A stretch of 64,000 bases of DNA from Poriferisodalis sp965204195 (GTDB lineage: Bacteria; Actinomycetota; Acidimicrobiia; Acidimicrobiales; Poriferisodalaceae), in the NCBI RefSeq assembly GCF_965204195.1, contig NZ_OZ241975.1:558001-622000 (forward strand). The letters run 5' to 3'. The position numbers and the translations under genes are program-made. Position 1 is the stretch's first letter, and every line of letters starts with the position of its first letter. Under the pieces are notes generated by a model. The model was not told where the DNA came from. It worked only from the letters and a program-made list of their open reading frames with translations, and did no database searches. Below, one piece after another: positions 39,364-48,524 of this stretch.

Positions 39364-40350
39364 TCAGTCGAAGCGCAGGGGTTCGGCGGCGCTCCAGTCG
39401 ACGGGTTGCTCGTCGAGATTCAGTGCGAGCTGGTGCCAGACCAGTTCCACCGCCGGCGGACCCACCGGGTCGGCCTCGTCGGCGGCGTTCACCATGAGCT
39501 CGTACATGGCGCCGTCGGTCTCGTCGGTGGGCCGGGCCAGCAGCTCCATGAACGCCTCGGCCATCTCGCAGGGTTCCAGCATCCGCGGCTGCCAGCGCCC
39601 GAAAACCCGCTCGTTGCCGGCGTACTCGTTGGTCATGCCCGTGCGCACGAACGGCAGCAGCAGCGTGAAGCAGGTGACCAGGTCGGCGCTGCGACCCAGA
39701 TTCACCTTGAGCACCTTGGGAAGCTGCAACACCGCCCAGTTGCTGAGCGCGTAGCCGGGTACTGCCGGGCCCGGGTCCACCGCCTGTCGAGACGACACAT
39801 ACACGAACTGCGCCTGCTCGCCGGCGTACACCGCCTCGCCCGCCCACAGGTGGGTCGATGCCAGGAAGCCGTCGACCTTGGTGTCGAGCACCAGCCGTGA
39901 CTGCTCCAGATTCTCAATGAACGCCTGGCGCACCCGGGCCCTCCGAAGCGATGACGACTCGCCCTCGACCGGGCGCAGCGTGCGGCCGAGGCTGTAGCCC
40001 GATTCGGTCAGGCCCGAATTGCAGATCACTAGGTTCGGCGGCAAGCCGCCCATCTGGTCGATGACGTAGCTGCGGATGGCCCACAGGTCGCGCAGATTGG
40101 TGACATCGGCCTGCACGGGGAAGGCGTGCACGCCCTCGTCACGCAGGCGATCGACCAGGTCGAACCCGTCTTCGTAGCTGCGATGGAAGTGAATGCCGAC
40201 CGAGTCGGCGCCGTTGAGCCCGGCGCTGAGCGCCATCGCTTGGCCGATGCCGCCGTCCTTGCCGGCGCCGGTGATGAGCACGCGCTTGCCCTCTACGCCG
40301 CCGCGCAGCGCATCGAAGCGGAACCTGTCGGTGGGCGCGGTGTAGGTCAT
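39364..40350 (-). CDS. SDR-fold oxidoreductase, divergent
   Basis: A 328-residue protein with an SDR cofactor loop (KRVLITGAGKDGGIGQAMAL), VICNSGLTESGYS in place of the usual NNAG, and VYVSSRQAVDPGPAVPGYAL followed by SN where a Lys is expected four residues after Tyr. The proposed catalytic Lys is therefore Asn. A long insert (residues ~120-170) also departs from classical SDRs. The substrate is unknown; the protein may be a modified or inactive relative. ATG 40350 is preferred; other starts lie up to 24 codons upstream. Confidence 0.65.
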   Translation of the reverse strand: MTYTAPTDRFRFDALRGGVEGKRVLITGAGKDGGIGQAMALSAGLNGADSVGIHFHRSYEDGFDLVDRLRDEGVHAFPVQADVTNLRDLWAIRSYVIDQMGGLPPNLVICNSGLTESGYSLGRTLRPVEGESSSLRRARVRQAFIENLEQSRLVLDTKVDGFLASTHLWAGEAVYAGEQAQFVYVSSRQAVDPGPAVPGYALSNWAVLQLPKVLKVNLGRSADLVTCFTLLLPFVRTGMTNEYAGNERVFGRWQPRMLEPCEMAEAFMELLARPTDETDGAMYELMVNAADEADPVGPPAVELVWHQLALNLDEQPVDWSAAEPLRFD

Positions 40351-40539
40351 GGCGTTGCTCCTCATTGAGCGACGGGCTGAGGTGTTGGAAGCTGCCAGTC
40401 GAGCTTCCGGCCGGACGGCCAATGCAGACCGCGAGTCTGCCCTACGTGGACAGGCGCGAAATACGCGCTCGGACGGTCACGCAGCTGCCCGCCCGCGTCC
40501 GTTTCGCTCCGGGGCCGCTCGGACCCAGGACGGTGCGCG

Positions 40540-41298
40540 CTAGCGGCCGGTCCAGACCGGATCGCGCTTCTCGACGAACGCCCGTGGCCCCTCCAGGAAG
40601 TCCTCGGTGCCGAGGATGTTGCGGAAGTGATCCTTGGTGATCTCCCAGCCGTCGTCCTCGGAGCGCGCATGGCTCTCGAGCACCACGGCGCGGCTCTCGC
40701 GCACGGCCTTGGGAGCGTTCGCGATGATCCGCCCGGCGAGCTCCATAGCGGCCGGCACCACCTCGCCCTCGTCGGCCATCTCGTTGACCAGGCCGAGCTG
40801 GTAGGCCCGCTCGGCCGAGATCGGGTCGCCCGTCATGGCCAGCTCCAGCGCCACGTTGCGGCCCACCACCTGGGGCAGGCGGAACAGCCCGCCCGCGGCG
40901 GCCACCAGCGACCGCTTCACTTCGGGAATGCCGAAGCGGGCCCGTGGCGAGGCCACCACCAGATCGCAGGACAGCACGATCTCGAGGCCGCCTGCCAGCG
41001 CCGCGCCGTCCACCGCCGCGATGAGCGGCTTGGTGCGGGGGTAGCGGGCGAGCCCGGCAAAGCCGCCCTTTTCGGTCTCGATTGGCTTCTTCGCCGCAAC
41101 CGACTTCAGGTCGGCGCCGGCGCTGAACACGGTGCCAGTACCGGCCAGGATCCCGACCCAGACCTCGGGATCGGCCTCAAAGGTGTCGAGATGGGCTTCC
41201 ATCTCCGAGGACACCTCGTGGCTGATGGCATTGCGGGCTTCGGGCCGGTTCAGCGTGAAGATCGCCACCCGCCCCTGGACTTCGTAATCAACGACCAT
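40540..41298 (-). CDS. Enoyl-CoA hydratase/isomerase
   Basis: A 252-residue crotonase-fold protein: GRVAIFTLNRPEARNAISHE, GILAGTGTVFSAGADLKSVA (oxyanion-hole strand and loop), PLIAAVDGAALAGGLEIVLS and ARFGIPEVKRSLVAAAGGLF with a possible Glu, then RNVALELAMTGDPISAERAY. It adds water to or isomerises enoyl-CoA thioesters. The chain length or pathway is unknown. The gene lies between the SDR and glpD, all on the minus strand. Confidence 0.88.
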   Translation of the reverse strand: MVVDYEVQGRVAIFTLNRPEARNAISHEVSSEMEAHLDTFEADPEVWVGILAGTGTVFSAGADLKSVAAKKPIETEKGGFAGLARYPRTKPLIAAVDGAALAGGLEIVLSCDLVVASPRARFGIPEVKRSLVAAAGGLFRLPQVVGRNVALELAMTGDPISAERAYQLGLVNEMADEGEVVPAAMELAGRIIANAPKAVRESRAVVLESHARSEDDGWEITKDHFRNILGTEDFLEGPRAFVEKRDPVWTGR

Positions 41299-41331
41299 CG
41301 CGTCAATCTAAGAGAGTGCGCAACACCTCGC

Positions 41332-43173
41332 TCAGCGGCGGATGTCGGGTGCGCCGAGTCGGGCCGCGTCGGCGGTCTGGTCGTCGGGCCGGGTCTGGCT
41401 GTCGCGCTCGGCCTCCACCCGTGCTTGGTAGTGCCACACCTCGCGCTCGACGGTCTCGGGCGACCAGCCGAGCTCGGCGCCCATCAACTCGGCTGTGTCC
41501 TGTGCGGCGTCGACGCCGCGGTCCCACGACTCGACAGACAGCCGTGTCCGTCGGGTCAGCACATCATCGAGATGCAGAGCCCCCTCGTGGCGCACTGCGT
41601 GGACCACTTCGGCACGCAGGTACGGCAGCCCCTCTGCCAGCGGCCGCGCCAGCTCGGGCTGGGCGGCGATCAGCTCGATCACTTCGTCGATCCGATCGCC
41701 GTGGCGGTCCAGCAGATGCGCAGACGCGACGCGGCTCAGCCTCACTCCCATCCGGGCACCAAGCTCGTCGTGGTGCCCTCGCCGTTCCTCGTAACCCTTG
41801 GCACCGACGAGCGGCGTAACCAGCGTGGCGGATCGGCGGGCTGCAGCGTCACGGCGACGGCGGGGAAGCCGTGGCGCCGTGTGGCCCCGAGCCGCCCACA
41901 CCTCACCGATGGCGAGTTCGACCGTGTCGGCCGCCATCACCCGGTAGGTCGTGTACTTGCCGCCCGCCACCGAGACCAGCCCCGGCGCCACCCGGGTGAT
42001 CGCATGCTCGCGGCTCAGCTTGGCCGACTGCTCAGCCGCCTCGGGGGCATCGCCGGCCACCAGCGGTCGCAGCCCGGCATAGACACCGCAGATGTCGTCA
42101 CGGCCAATCGGGCGGGCCAGCACGCCGTTGAGACGTTCGAGCAGCAGCTCGATGTCGGCACTGCTGGCAGCGGGGTGGGCGTAGTCGAGATCCCAGTCGC
42201 TGTCGGTGGTGCCGATGATCCAGCGCTCGCCCCATGGCACCACGAAGAGCACGCTGGGCGGCGTGGGCACGATCAGCCCGCACTGCAGGTCGATCCGGTC
42301 CCGCGGCACCAGCAGGTGGATCCCCTTCGACGCACGGATACGGGTGCGGGGCCCCTCTGAGGGCCAGGTGCCCCGGCCGGCCAACTGCTCGATCTGGCTT
42401 GTCCACACACCGGTGGCGTTGATCACCGCGTCGGCGTCCAGCTTGAAGGTGCGTCCGGTCTCGCCGCAATGCGCAATCACGCCCCGGACCGCACCGCCGG
42501 TGACCACCAGCTCCTGGACGCGGGTGGAGGTGAGAATGCGTGCGCCATGGGCGGCAGCGGTGCGGGCGATGGCCACCACGAGCCGGGCGTCGTCGGTCTG
42601 GCCGTCCCAATAGGTGATGCCGCCTCGCACGACGTCCGGATCGAGGCCGGGCGCCAGGCGATGGGTGCCACGCCGGCCGAGGTGCCGGTGCGAGCCATGG
42701 GCGTGGCGCCCCCGACCGGCCATCGCGCTGTACAGCGCAATGCCGAGCCCGGTGTGCAGCCGCTCTCGCCAACCCCGCCGGATGGGGTAGAGGAACTGGA
42801 CGGGGCGCACGAGGTGAGGTGCCAGCCGGCCCAGCAGCAGGCGGCGCTCGGTGAGCGATTCCTTCACCAGGCCGAACTCGAGGCGCTGCAGGTAGCGCAG
42901 GCCACCGTGGATCAGCTTCGACGAACGGCTTGATGTGCCCGACGCCAGGTCGCGCTGCTCGAGCAGCGCGACGCTATGGCCCCGCAGCGCCAGGTCGAGC
43001 GCGCAGCCCGCGCCGGTGACACCGCCGCCGATGACCACGATGTCGACGCGGCCGTCACCCTGTTCGCCGCTCAGCTCGTCGAGCCACGCGGCGCGCTGCG
43101 CTGGTCCCAGCCTGCTGTCACCGGCAGCGTCGGCTTCGGATTCACCGTCATCGGTCGCGTTGGGCTCGCTCAC
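41332..43173 (-). CDS. glpD: Glycerol-3-phosphate dehydrogenase (FAD)
   Basis: A 613-residue flavoprotein: VDIVVIGGGVTGAGCALDLA for FAD, then ASGTSSRSSKLIHGGLRYLQ, FLYPIRRGW, YWDGQTDDARLVVAIARTAA, VINATGVWTSQIE and VAGGKYTTYRVMA, all classic GlpD segments, with the extra C-terminal helical domain. It oxidises glycerol-3-phosphate to dihydroxyacetone phosphate at the membrane, passing electrons to quinone. About 100 residues before the C-terminal domain are Arg-rich (HTAPRLPRRRRDAAARRSAT), a little unusual. No glycerol kinase or facilitator is adjacent. GTG start. Confidence 0.92.
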   Translation of the reverse strand: MSEPNATDDGESEADAAGDSRLGPAQRAAWLDELSGEQGDGRVDIVVIGGGVTGAGCALDLALRGHSVALLEQRDLASGTSSRSSKLIHGGLRYLQRLEFGLVKESLTERRLLLGRLAPHLVRPVQFLYPIRRGWRERLHTGLGIALYSAMAGRGRHAHGSHRHLGRRGTHRLAPGLDPDVVRGGITYWDGQTDDARLVVAIARTAAAHGARILTSTRVQELVVTGGAVRGVIAHCGETGRTFKLDADAVINATGVWTSQIEQLAGRGTWPSEGPRTRIRASKGIHLLVPRDRIDLQCGLIVPTPPSVLFVVPWGERWIIGTTDSDWDLDYAHPAASSADIELLLERLNGVLARPIGRDDICGVYAGLRPLVAGDAPEAAEQSAKLSREHAITRVAPGLVSVAGGKYTTYRVMAADTVELAIGEVWAARGHTAPRLPRRRRDAAARRSATLVTPLVGAKGYEERRGHHDELGARMGVRLSRVASAHLLDRHGDRIDEVIELIAAQPELARPLAEGLPYLRAEVVHAVRHEGALHLDDVLTRRTRLSVESWDRGVDAAQDTAELMGAELGWSPETVEREVWHYQARVEAERDSQTRPDDQTADAARLGAPDIRR

Positions 43174-43205
43174 TGTTCAGCCACTCTGAGCAATGTCCGC
43201 GGCGT

Positions 43206-43967
43206 TCAGGCGAACTCGTGGGGCAGGTGGCGGCGGGCCGCCCAGCCGAACAGGATCCAGCCGAAGTCGCCCTCAGTGAGGTTGCGCTGCGCTATGCGTG
43301 CGTCCTCGTCGGAGATCGGGATGCCGCGGGTGGCCTTCATCTGCACTTCAGCCACGCGTTCGGCAAGCACGAACCAGCCCACCGCGTCGGCTGGGCTCGC
43401 CCCCACCGTGAGCAGCCCGTGGTTGGCCAGGATGACGGTGCGGCAGTCGCCGAGGGCAGCGGCGATGCGCTTGCCGCCGTCGGTCGAGAGGACCTGCACT
43501 TCCCCGTCGTCGAAGAGTGCATGGTCTTCGAAGAAGCAGGTCGCCTCCTGGTTGATCGGCTCGATCATCCGCCGTTCAGCCGAGAACGGCGTGCCCCACT
43601 GGGTGTGGGTATGTGCGGCAGCGCCGATGTCGGGCCGGGCCTCGTGGATGGGGTGATGTATGTGGTAGGCGGCGTTGTTGATGGTGGCCGGCCTGCCTTG
43701 CTGGTCGGCGGCGGTGCCGTCGGGCGCCAGCAGCACGAGGTCGTCGACGCTCGCTCGTTCGAAAGGCACGCCGTACCGCAGCAGCCACATGTGGTCCGGC
43801 TGCAGCGGGTCGCGGCAGGTGATGTGGCCGTCGCCCAGCTCGCCCCAGCGCAGCACGCCGAACAGGCGGTACGCCTGGGCCAGGTCGGCGAGCAGGCGGG
43901 AGCGCTCGGCGTGCGGGTCGGCCTCGAACGGCTCGGCGGTCTCGGTGGCAGGGTCGCAAGCAGTCAC
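43206..43967 (-). CDS. Class II aldolase/adducin family protein
   Basis: A 253-residue protein starting with GTG at 43967. LGDGHITCRDPLQPDHMWLL is the substrate loop, AAHTHTQWGTPFSAERRMIE carries the paired metal His residues and ILANHGLLTVGASPADAVGW another His, the class II fuculose-phosphate aldolase pattern with Zn2+. Its substrate is a phosphorylated or hydroxylated carbonyl compound. The gene is 32 bp from glpD on the same strand. Upstream frames are open but have no similarity. Confidence 0.85.
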   Translation of the reverse strand: MTACDPATETAEPFEADPHAERSRLLADLAQAYRLFGVLRWGELGDGHITCRDPLQPDHMWLLRYGVPFERASVDDLVLLAPDGTAADQQGRPATINNAAYHIHHPIHEARPDIGAAAHTHTQWGTPFSAERRMIEPINQEATCFFEDHALFDDGEVQVLSTDGGKRIAAALGDCRTVILANHGLLTVGASPADAVGWFVLAERVAEVQMKATRGIPISDEDARIAQRNLTEGDFGWILFGWAARRHLPHEFA

Positions 43968-44135
43968 TTCGCGAATTCTGCCACGCCCAGAGGCTGAGCC
44001 CGTAGGCGAAGCCGTGGCCCGAGCGGCCCGTGAGCGCAGCGAACAAGAGCGGGAAACAAGGCCCAAGCACGAGCGTTCACAGTCGCGAAGTAATCTCGGC
44101 CAATTGGGCTCACCGGGTCCGCACATGGGGGTCTC

Positions 44136-45296
44136 ATGGCAACGGTCACCCTCGACCGGCTCACGAAGAAATACCCGAACGGGTTCGTCGCCGTCACCGA
44201 CCTGAACATCGACATCGCCGACGGCGAGTTCCTCGTGCTGGTGGGGCCGTCGGGCTGCGGCAAGTCGACGGCGCTGCGGATGGTGGCCGGTCTCGAGGAG
44301 ATCAGCGACGGGGAGCTGCTGATCGGCAGCGAGCGCATGAACGACGTAGAGCCCAAGGACCGCAACATCGCCATGGTGTTCCAGAGCTACGCGCTGTATC
44401 CCCACCTCGACGTGGCCCGCAACATCGGCTTCCCCCTGAAGCTGGCGGGCGTCCCCAAGGCGGAAATCACCGAGCGGGTGCGCACCGCCGCACGCCTGCT
44501 CGAGCTGGAGCCGCTGCTCGGCAACAAGCCGGCGCAGCTCTCGGGCGGCCAGCGCCAGCGCGTGGCCATGGGCCGGGCCATCGTGCGCGACCCGGCGGTG
44601 TTCCTCATGGACGAACCGCTGTCGAACCTCGACGCCAAGCTGCGGGTGCAGATGCGCGCCGAGATCACGGCCCTGCAGCACCGCCTGGGCGCCACCACCA
44701 TCTACGTCACGCACGACCAAGTCGAGGCCATGACCATGGGCGACCGTGTGGCGGTGCTCAAGGACGGGCTGCTGCAGCAGGTGGACGACCCGACCGACCT
44801 GTACGAGCGGCCCGACAACCTGTTCGTGGCCGGCTTCATCGGGGCGCCTGCCATGAACCTGCGCCTGGCACGGTTGGAAAGCGGCGCCGACGCGTGGCAG
44901 CTGCGCCTGGGCTCGCAGACGCTGCTGCTCAATGAACAGGTGCTGGCGGCGAATCCCGCCTTGCGGGGTTACGACGGGGCCGACGTGGTGGTCGGCATCC
45001 GGCCGGAGGCATTCGAGGATGCTGCCGTCACAACCGACGACGGGGCGCCGCGCCTCCGGGCAACGGTGTCGCTGACCGAAGCGCTGGGCTCGGATCTGCT
45101 GCTGCACTTCCCGCTCGACGCACCCTCGGTGGAGGCTGGTGATCCTGACGCGCTGGAGGGCATTGAGGACCGGATGGTCATCGCCCGGGTGCATCCTCGT
45201 AGTGCGGCCCGGCCTGGTTCCACCGTTGAGCTCACCGTCGACGTAGACGGCCTGCATTTCTTCGATGCCGCGACTGAGGCCGCCATTCGCGGCTGA
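44136..45296 (+). CDS. ABC sugar transporter ATP-binding protein (MalK/UgpC/MsmK type)
   Basis: A 386-residue ATPase: Walker A GPSGCGKST (~37-45), Q-loop VFQSYALYPHLDVARNIGFP, signature LSGGQRQRVAMGRAI, Walker B VFLMDEPLSNLDAKL and H-loop IYVTHDQVEAMTMGDRVAVL. The C-terminal ~120 residues form the TOBE/regulatory domain of MalK-type importers (VGIRPEAFED). It powers carbohydrate uptake and probably serves the permeases encoded at 48521-51048, which lack their own ATPase. GGGG lies 4 bases before the ATG. Confidence 0.9.
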   Translation: MATVTLDRLTKKYPNGFVAVTDLNIDIADGEFLVLVGPSGCGKSTALRMVAGLEEISDGELLIGSERMNDVEPKDRNIAMVFQSYALYPHLDVARNIGFPLKLAGVPKAEITERVRTAARLLELEPLLGNKPAQLSGGQRQRVAMGRAIVRDPAVFLMDEPLSNLDAKLRVQMRAEITALQHRLGATTIYVTHDQVEAMTMGDRVAVLKDGLLQQVDDPTDLYERPDNLFVAGFIGAPAMNLRLARLESGADAWQLRLGSQTLLLNEQVLAANPALRGYDGADVVVGIRPEAFEDAAVTTDDGAPRLRATVSLTEALGSDLLLHFPLDAPSVEAGDPDALEGIEDRMVIARVHPRSAARPGSTVELTVDVDGLHFFDAATEAAIRG

Positions 45297-45300
45297 GCGA

Positions 45301-46371
45301 TCAGGGGTTCCAGAGCTTTCGGTGGGGAAGCGATGGCAGAACTAGGCGACCGAAGAGGTCGCACTCGGCTTGGTGGGGGTAGCCGGAGAGGATGAAGGCG
45401 TCGATGCCCACGGCGCGGTAGGCGTTCAGCTTGGCGGTGACTTCTTCGGGGTTGCCGACGATGGCTGCGCCGGCGCCGCTTCGGGCTCTGCCGATGCCGG
45501 TCCAGAGGCCGTCCTCGGCGAAGCCGTCGTCGTCGGCGCTGTCGCGTAGCTGGGCTTGGCGCTGCACCCCGACGGAGGCCGAGTCGAGTGCTCGGGCTCG
45601 GATGGATGCTCCGGTGTCGTCGTCAAGCTGGCTCACCAGCCGGCGGGTGGCGTCGATGGCTTCTGCGGTTGTGGGTCGCACGATCATGTGCGCACGCAGG
45701 CCGAACTTCAGCTCGCGCCCTACTGCCGCGGCCCGGTCTCGCATTTCGGTGACGGTTGCCGCCACGCCTGCGACGGTGTCGGGCCAGGTGAGGAACACAT
45801 CGGCTGCTAGGGCGGCGGTGTGCTTGGCATCGTCGGAGAAACCGCCGAAGTAGAAGGGCGGGCACTTGCCGCTCACGGTGCCGACGCGTGGCGGTTCGAG
45901 TTGCACCGAGACGAATTCGCCGTCGAAGTCGACGGGCTGGCCGTCGAGCAGGGTACGCAGCACCTCCATGTACTCACGGGTGCGCTGGTAGCGAGGGGCT
46001 GACGGCAGAGGGGCGCCGGGCAGATCGCTGGAGATGATGTTGATGGTGAGTCGGCCGCCTGCCATCTGGTCGATGGTGGCGAGCTGGCGCGCGAGCTGCG
46101 GCGGCCAGAGCTCGCCCATGCGCACCGCCAGCAGCAGGTTGATGCGACTGGTGCGGGTGGCGATGCCCGCGGCGAACGCGGTGGCGTCGATGCCCAGCGT
46201 GTAGCCCGAGGGAAGCAGCACGTTGTCGAATCCGTTGCGCTCGGCTGCGGTGACGATGTCTGCACAGTGGTCCCAGGTGCTGGCCAGGGTGGGGTCTGGC
46301 ACGCCGAGGAACTCGTAATCGTCGTCGCACAGCGCCGAGAACCAGGCGACCTCGGGCGGGGCAGTGCTCAT
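45301..46371 (-). CDS. LLM-class flavin monooxygenase (SsuD-like)
   Basis: A 356-residue luciferase-like protein: AERNGFDNVLLPSGYTLGID, then TSRINLLLAVRMGELWPPQL and GRLTINIISSDLPGA, the barrel that binds FMNH2 in alkanesulfonate monooxygenases. SsuD enzymes cleave alkanesulfonates to aldehyde and sulfite with a partner flavin reductase. No Ssu transporter or reductase is nearby, so the substrate may differ. The 3' end is 4 bp from the end of the convergent ABC ATPase gene. Confidence 0.82.
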   Translation of the reverse strand: MSTAPPEVAWFSALCDDDYEFLGVPDPTLASTWDHCADIVTAAERNGFDNVLLPSGYTLGIDATAFAAGIATRTSRINLLLAVRMGELWPPQLARQLATIDQMAGGRLTINIISSDLPGAPLPSAPRYQRTREYMEVLRTLLDGQPVDFDGEFVSVQLEPPRVGTVSGKCPPFYFGGFSDDAKHTAALAADVFLTWPDTVAGVAATVTEMRDRAAAVGRELKFGLRAHMIVRPTTAEAIDATRRLVSQLDDDTGASIRARALDSASVGVQRQAQLRDSADDDGFAEDGLWTGIGRARSGAGAAIVGNPEEVTAKLNAYRAVGIDAFILSGYPHQAECDLFGRLVLPSLPHRKLWNP

Positions 46372-46402
46372 TGCTGCGGCTCCGCAAGCTGCGCCGCGGT
46401 AC

Positions 46403-47542
46403 TCACTGGCCCGGCCCGGCGAGTTCTGAAGAGGTGAGCAGCTCACTCATCTCCACCGGTCGGCCCTCGTCAATTGAGATGTGGGCGGCCCGGCCGATGG
46501 CCACCGACCACAATCCATCGGCCAGCGTGCACTCCGCCGGACTCGATGTGATCACGGCGTCACGGAAGCGTTCCAGCTCGATGTACGACGAGCCATGGTG
46601 ATGGCCGGTCACCGGCGCGGTGCTGGTGATCTGCCGCTCGGTGACATTGCCGATCCAGTCGCGCCCGCGCACGCCCACCCGCAGCACATCGTCGGGGATC
46701 AGCGCCTCGAGCTTGCCGGCCTCGCCCACCACCGACAGCTCTTCTTGGTTCCGCGTTGCGTCGGCGAACATGCACAAGTCCAGCAGCGCCCTCGCGCCCG
46801 AGGCGAAGTCGACGATCACGAAGGCGTTGTCCAAGATGTCGGGCGTCTCGCTGCCGTAGGTCTCGTCGAGATGGTTCAGATCCTGCGCGCCCGACGCCAT
46901 CACGCGCACCGGCTCGTCGCCCAGGATGAAGCGCATCAGGTCGAAGAAGTGGCAGCACTTCTCCACCAACGTCCCGCCGGTGTTGCGATTGAACCGGTTC
47001 CAGTCCCGCACCTTCGGCTGGAAGGGGAAGCGGTGCTCTCGGATGGACACCATCGCAATGCGGCCCACGGCACCCGCGTGCGCCTGTTCGATCAGCGCAG
47101 CCACCGGCGCCATGTAGCGGTATTCCAGCCCCACCCACACCAGCGGCGCGTTGCGCCCGAGCGCCTCGACGCCGTCGATGATGCGGCGGCAGCCGGCCAA
47201 AGTGGTGGCCAGCGGCTTCTCGACGAGCTGGGGCACACCGGCAGCCGCCACATCCAGAACGATGTCGGTGTGTAGGTGGTTCGGCGTCGCCACCACCACG
47301 GCGTCGCACAGCCCTGCGGCGAGCAGCTCGCGATGGTCGCTAAAGCACGGCACCGGGTCGAGCCCGCTGCAGGCCAGTTCGTGCTGGGCCGCCTTGAGCG
47401 ATGGCTCCCAGTTGTCGCAGAGCACCGCGACCTCGACGCCGTCGAGCGCTACGAGGTTGACGATGTGCTCGATGCCCATCATGCCGGTGCCGATGACGCC
47501 GAAGCGCATCGAACCGCCGCTGCCTGCCGCGTCGAAACTCAT
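46403..47542 (-). CDS. Gfo/Idh/MocA family oxidoreductase
   Basis: A 379-residue NAD(P)-dependent dehydrogenase: MRFGVIGTGMMGIEHIVNLV (Rossmann), VVVATPNHLHTDIVLDVAAA, VPQLVEKPLATTLAGCRRII (EKP motif) and RNTGGTLVEKCCHFFDLMRF with the catalytic region. Members oxidise or epimerise sugars such as inositol and glucose derivatives. ATG 47542 is used; an internal ATG at 47509 starts right at the Rossmann strand. It ends the sugar operon that begins with the GH13 enzyme. Confidence 0.85.
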   Translation of the reverse strand: MSFDAAGSGGSMRFGVIGTGMMGIEHIVNLVALDGVEVAVLCDNWEPSLKAAQHELACSGLDPVPCFSDHRELLAAGLCDAVVVATPNHLHTDIVLDVAAAGVPQLVEKPLATTLAGCRRIIDGVEALGRNAPLVWVGLEYRYMAPVAALIEQAHAGAVGRIAMVSIREHRFPFQPKVRDWNRFNRNTGGTLVEKCCHFFDLMRFILGDEPVRVMASGAQDLNHLDETYGSETPDILDNAFVIVDFASGARALLDLCMFADATRNQEELSVVGEAGKLEALIPDDVLRVGVRGRDWIGNVTERQITSTAPVTGHHHGSSYIELERFRDAVITSSPAECTLADGLWSVAIGRAAHISIDEGRPVEMSELLTSSELAGPGQ

Positions 47543-47591
47543 GCCAGCACCAAGCGCATGGGCGGCCCGATCGCGTCCACTTGGCTGCTGT

Positions 47592-48524
47592 TCACGGAAG
47601 TGGCACGCCCTCGGAGGCTTCGACAATGTCGTACACGTCGTTGCGATCGAGCTGCACGCCGAGCGCTGCCTGCAGCCCTTCGAGCCGTTCGGGCTGCTGG
47701 GTGCCGACAATGGCCACCGGCGCAGTGGGGTGGGCGAGCACAAAGGCAATGCACACCGCGGCGCGGTCGACGCCCTCCCGTTCGGCCAGCCGGTCCAGCG
47801 TGGCCAGCAGTTCCGGCCGCACCCCGCCGTCCTCGCCCACTTGTGCCATGAGTCGGCCGCCGGCGAGCGGGCTCCAGGCCAGCGGCACCAAGCCGGTCTC
47901 GGCACAGAGATCGAGCGTGCCGTCTCGCAGCGCGTCCAGGCAGGCGGCTGAGTACTCGGGCTGGGTGCTCACCAGCGGTGCGTCGAGATGGGCCGACAGC
48001 GCCCGGGTCTGCGCAGGCGTGTAGTTGGACACCCCGGTGGCCCCCACCAACCCGTCGGCAACCAACCCGTCGAGCGTGTCAGCCACTTCGGCGGGGTGCG
48101 TGAACATGTCGGGCCGGTGCACCTGGTACAGGTCGATGCGGTCGGTGCTGAGCCGTGCCAGCGAGGCCTCGCACGCCGATCGCATCGCGGCTGCGCCCGA
48201 GTTGTAGGGCACCGGCGGCACGATGCCGCCCTTGGTGGCCAGCACCATGCGGTCGCGCAGATCGGGCCGGGCCCGCAGCACCTCACCCAGGTTCTCCTCG
48301 CAGGCCCCGAAGCCGGTGCCGCCCCAGTCCAGGCCGTATACGTCGGCGATGTCCACCAAGTTCATGCCGAGTTCCAGCCCAGCCTCGATCAGCGCCGCGT
48401 TCTGGCCGACATCGGTGCCGGTGAAACGCCAGAGTCCCAGCGCCAGCGGACCGATCTCGACACCGCTTGGTCCGAGCCGCCGCGGGCCCGTGCGCACCAG
48501 ATTCCAACTTGCCGCAGCGCTCAA
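47592..48524 (-). CDS. Aldo/keto reductase
   Basis: A 310-residue AKR: MNLVDIADVYGLDWGGTGFG holds the catalytic Asp and Tyr, LATKGGIVPPVPYNSGAAAM the Lys, DRIDLYQVHRPDMFTHPAEV the His. The NADPH-binding end (APVAIVGTQQPERLEGLQAA) is present. It probably acts on the sugar imported by the adjacent permeases, together with the Gfo/Idh enzyme. The TTG start at 48524 overlaps the permease stop (TTGA); GTG nine codons later is an alternative. Confidence 0.82.
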   Translation of the reverse strand: MSAAASWNLVRTGPRRLGPSGVEIGPLALGLWRFTGTDVGQNAALIEAGLELGMNLVDIADVYGLDWGGTGFGACEENLGEVLRARPDLRDRMVLATKGGIVPPVPYNSGAAAMRSACEASLARLSTDRIDLYQVHRPDMFTHPAEVADTLDGLVADGLVGATGVSNYTPAQTRALSAHLDAPLVSTQPEYSAACLDALRDGTLDLCAETGLVPLAWSPLAGGRLMAQVGEDGGVRPELLATLDRLAEREGVDRAAVCIAFVLAHPTAPVAIVGTQQPERLEGLQAALGVQLDRNDVYDIVEASEGVPLP

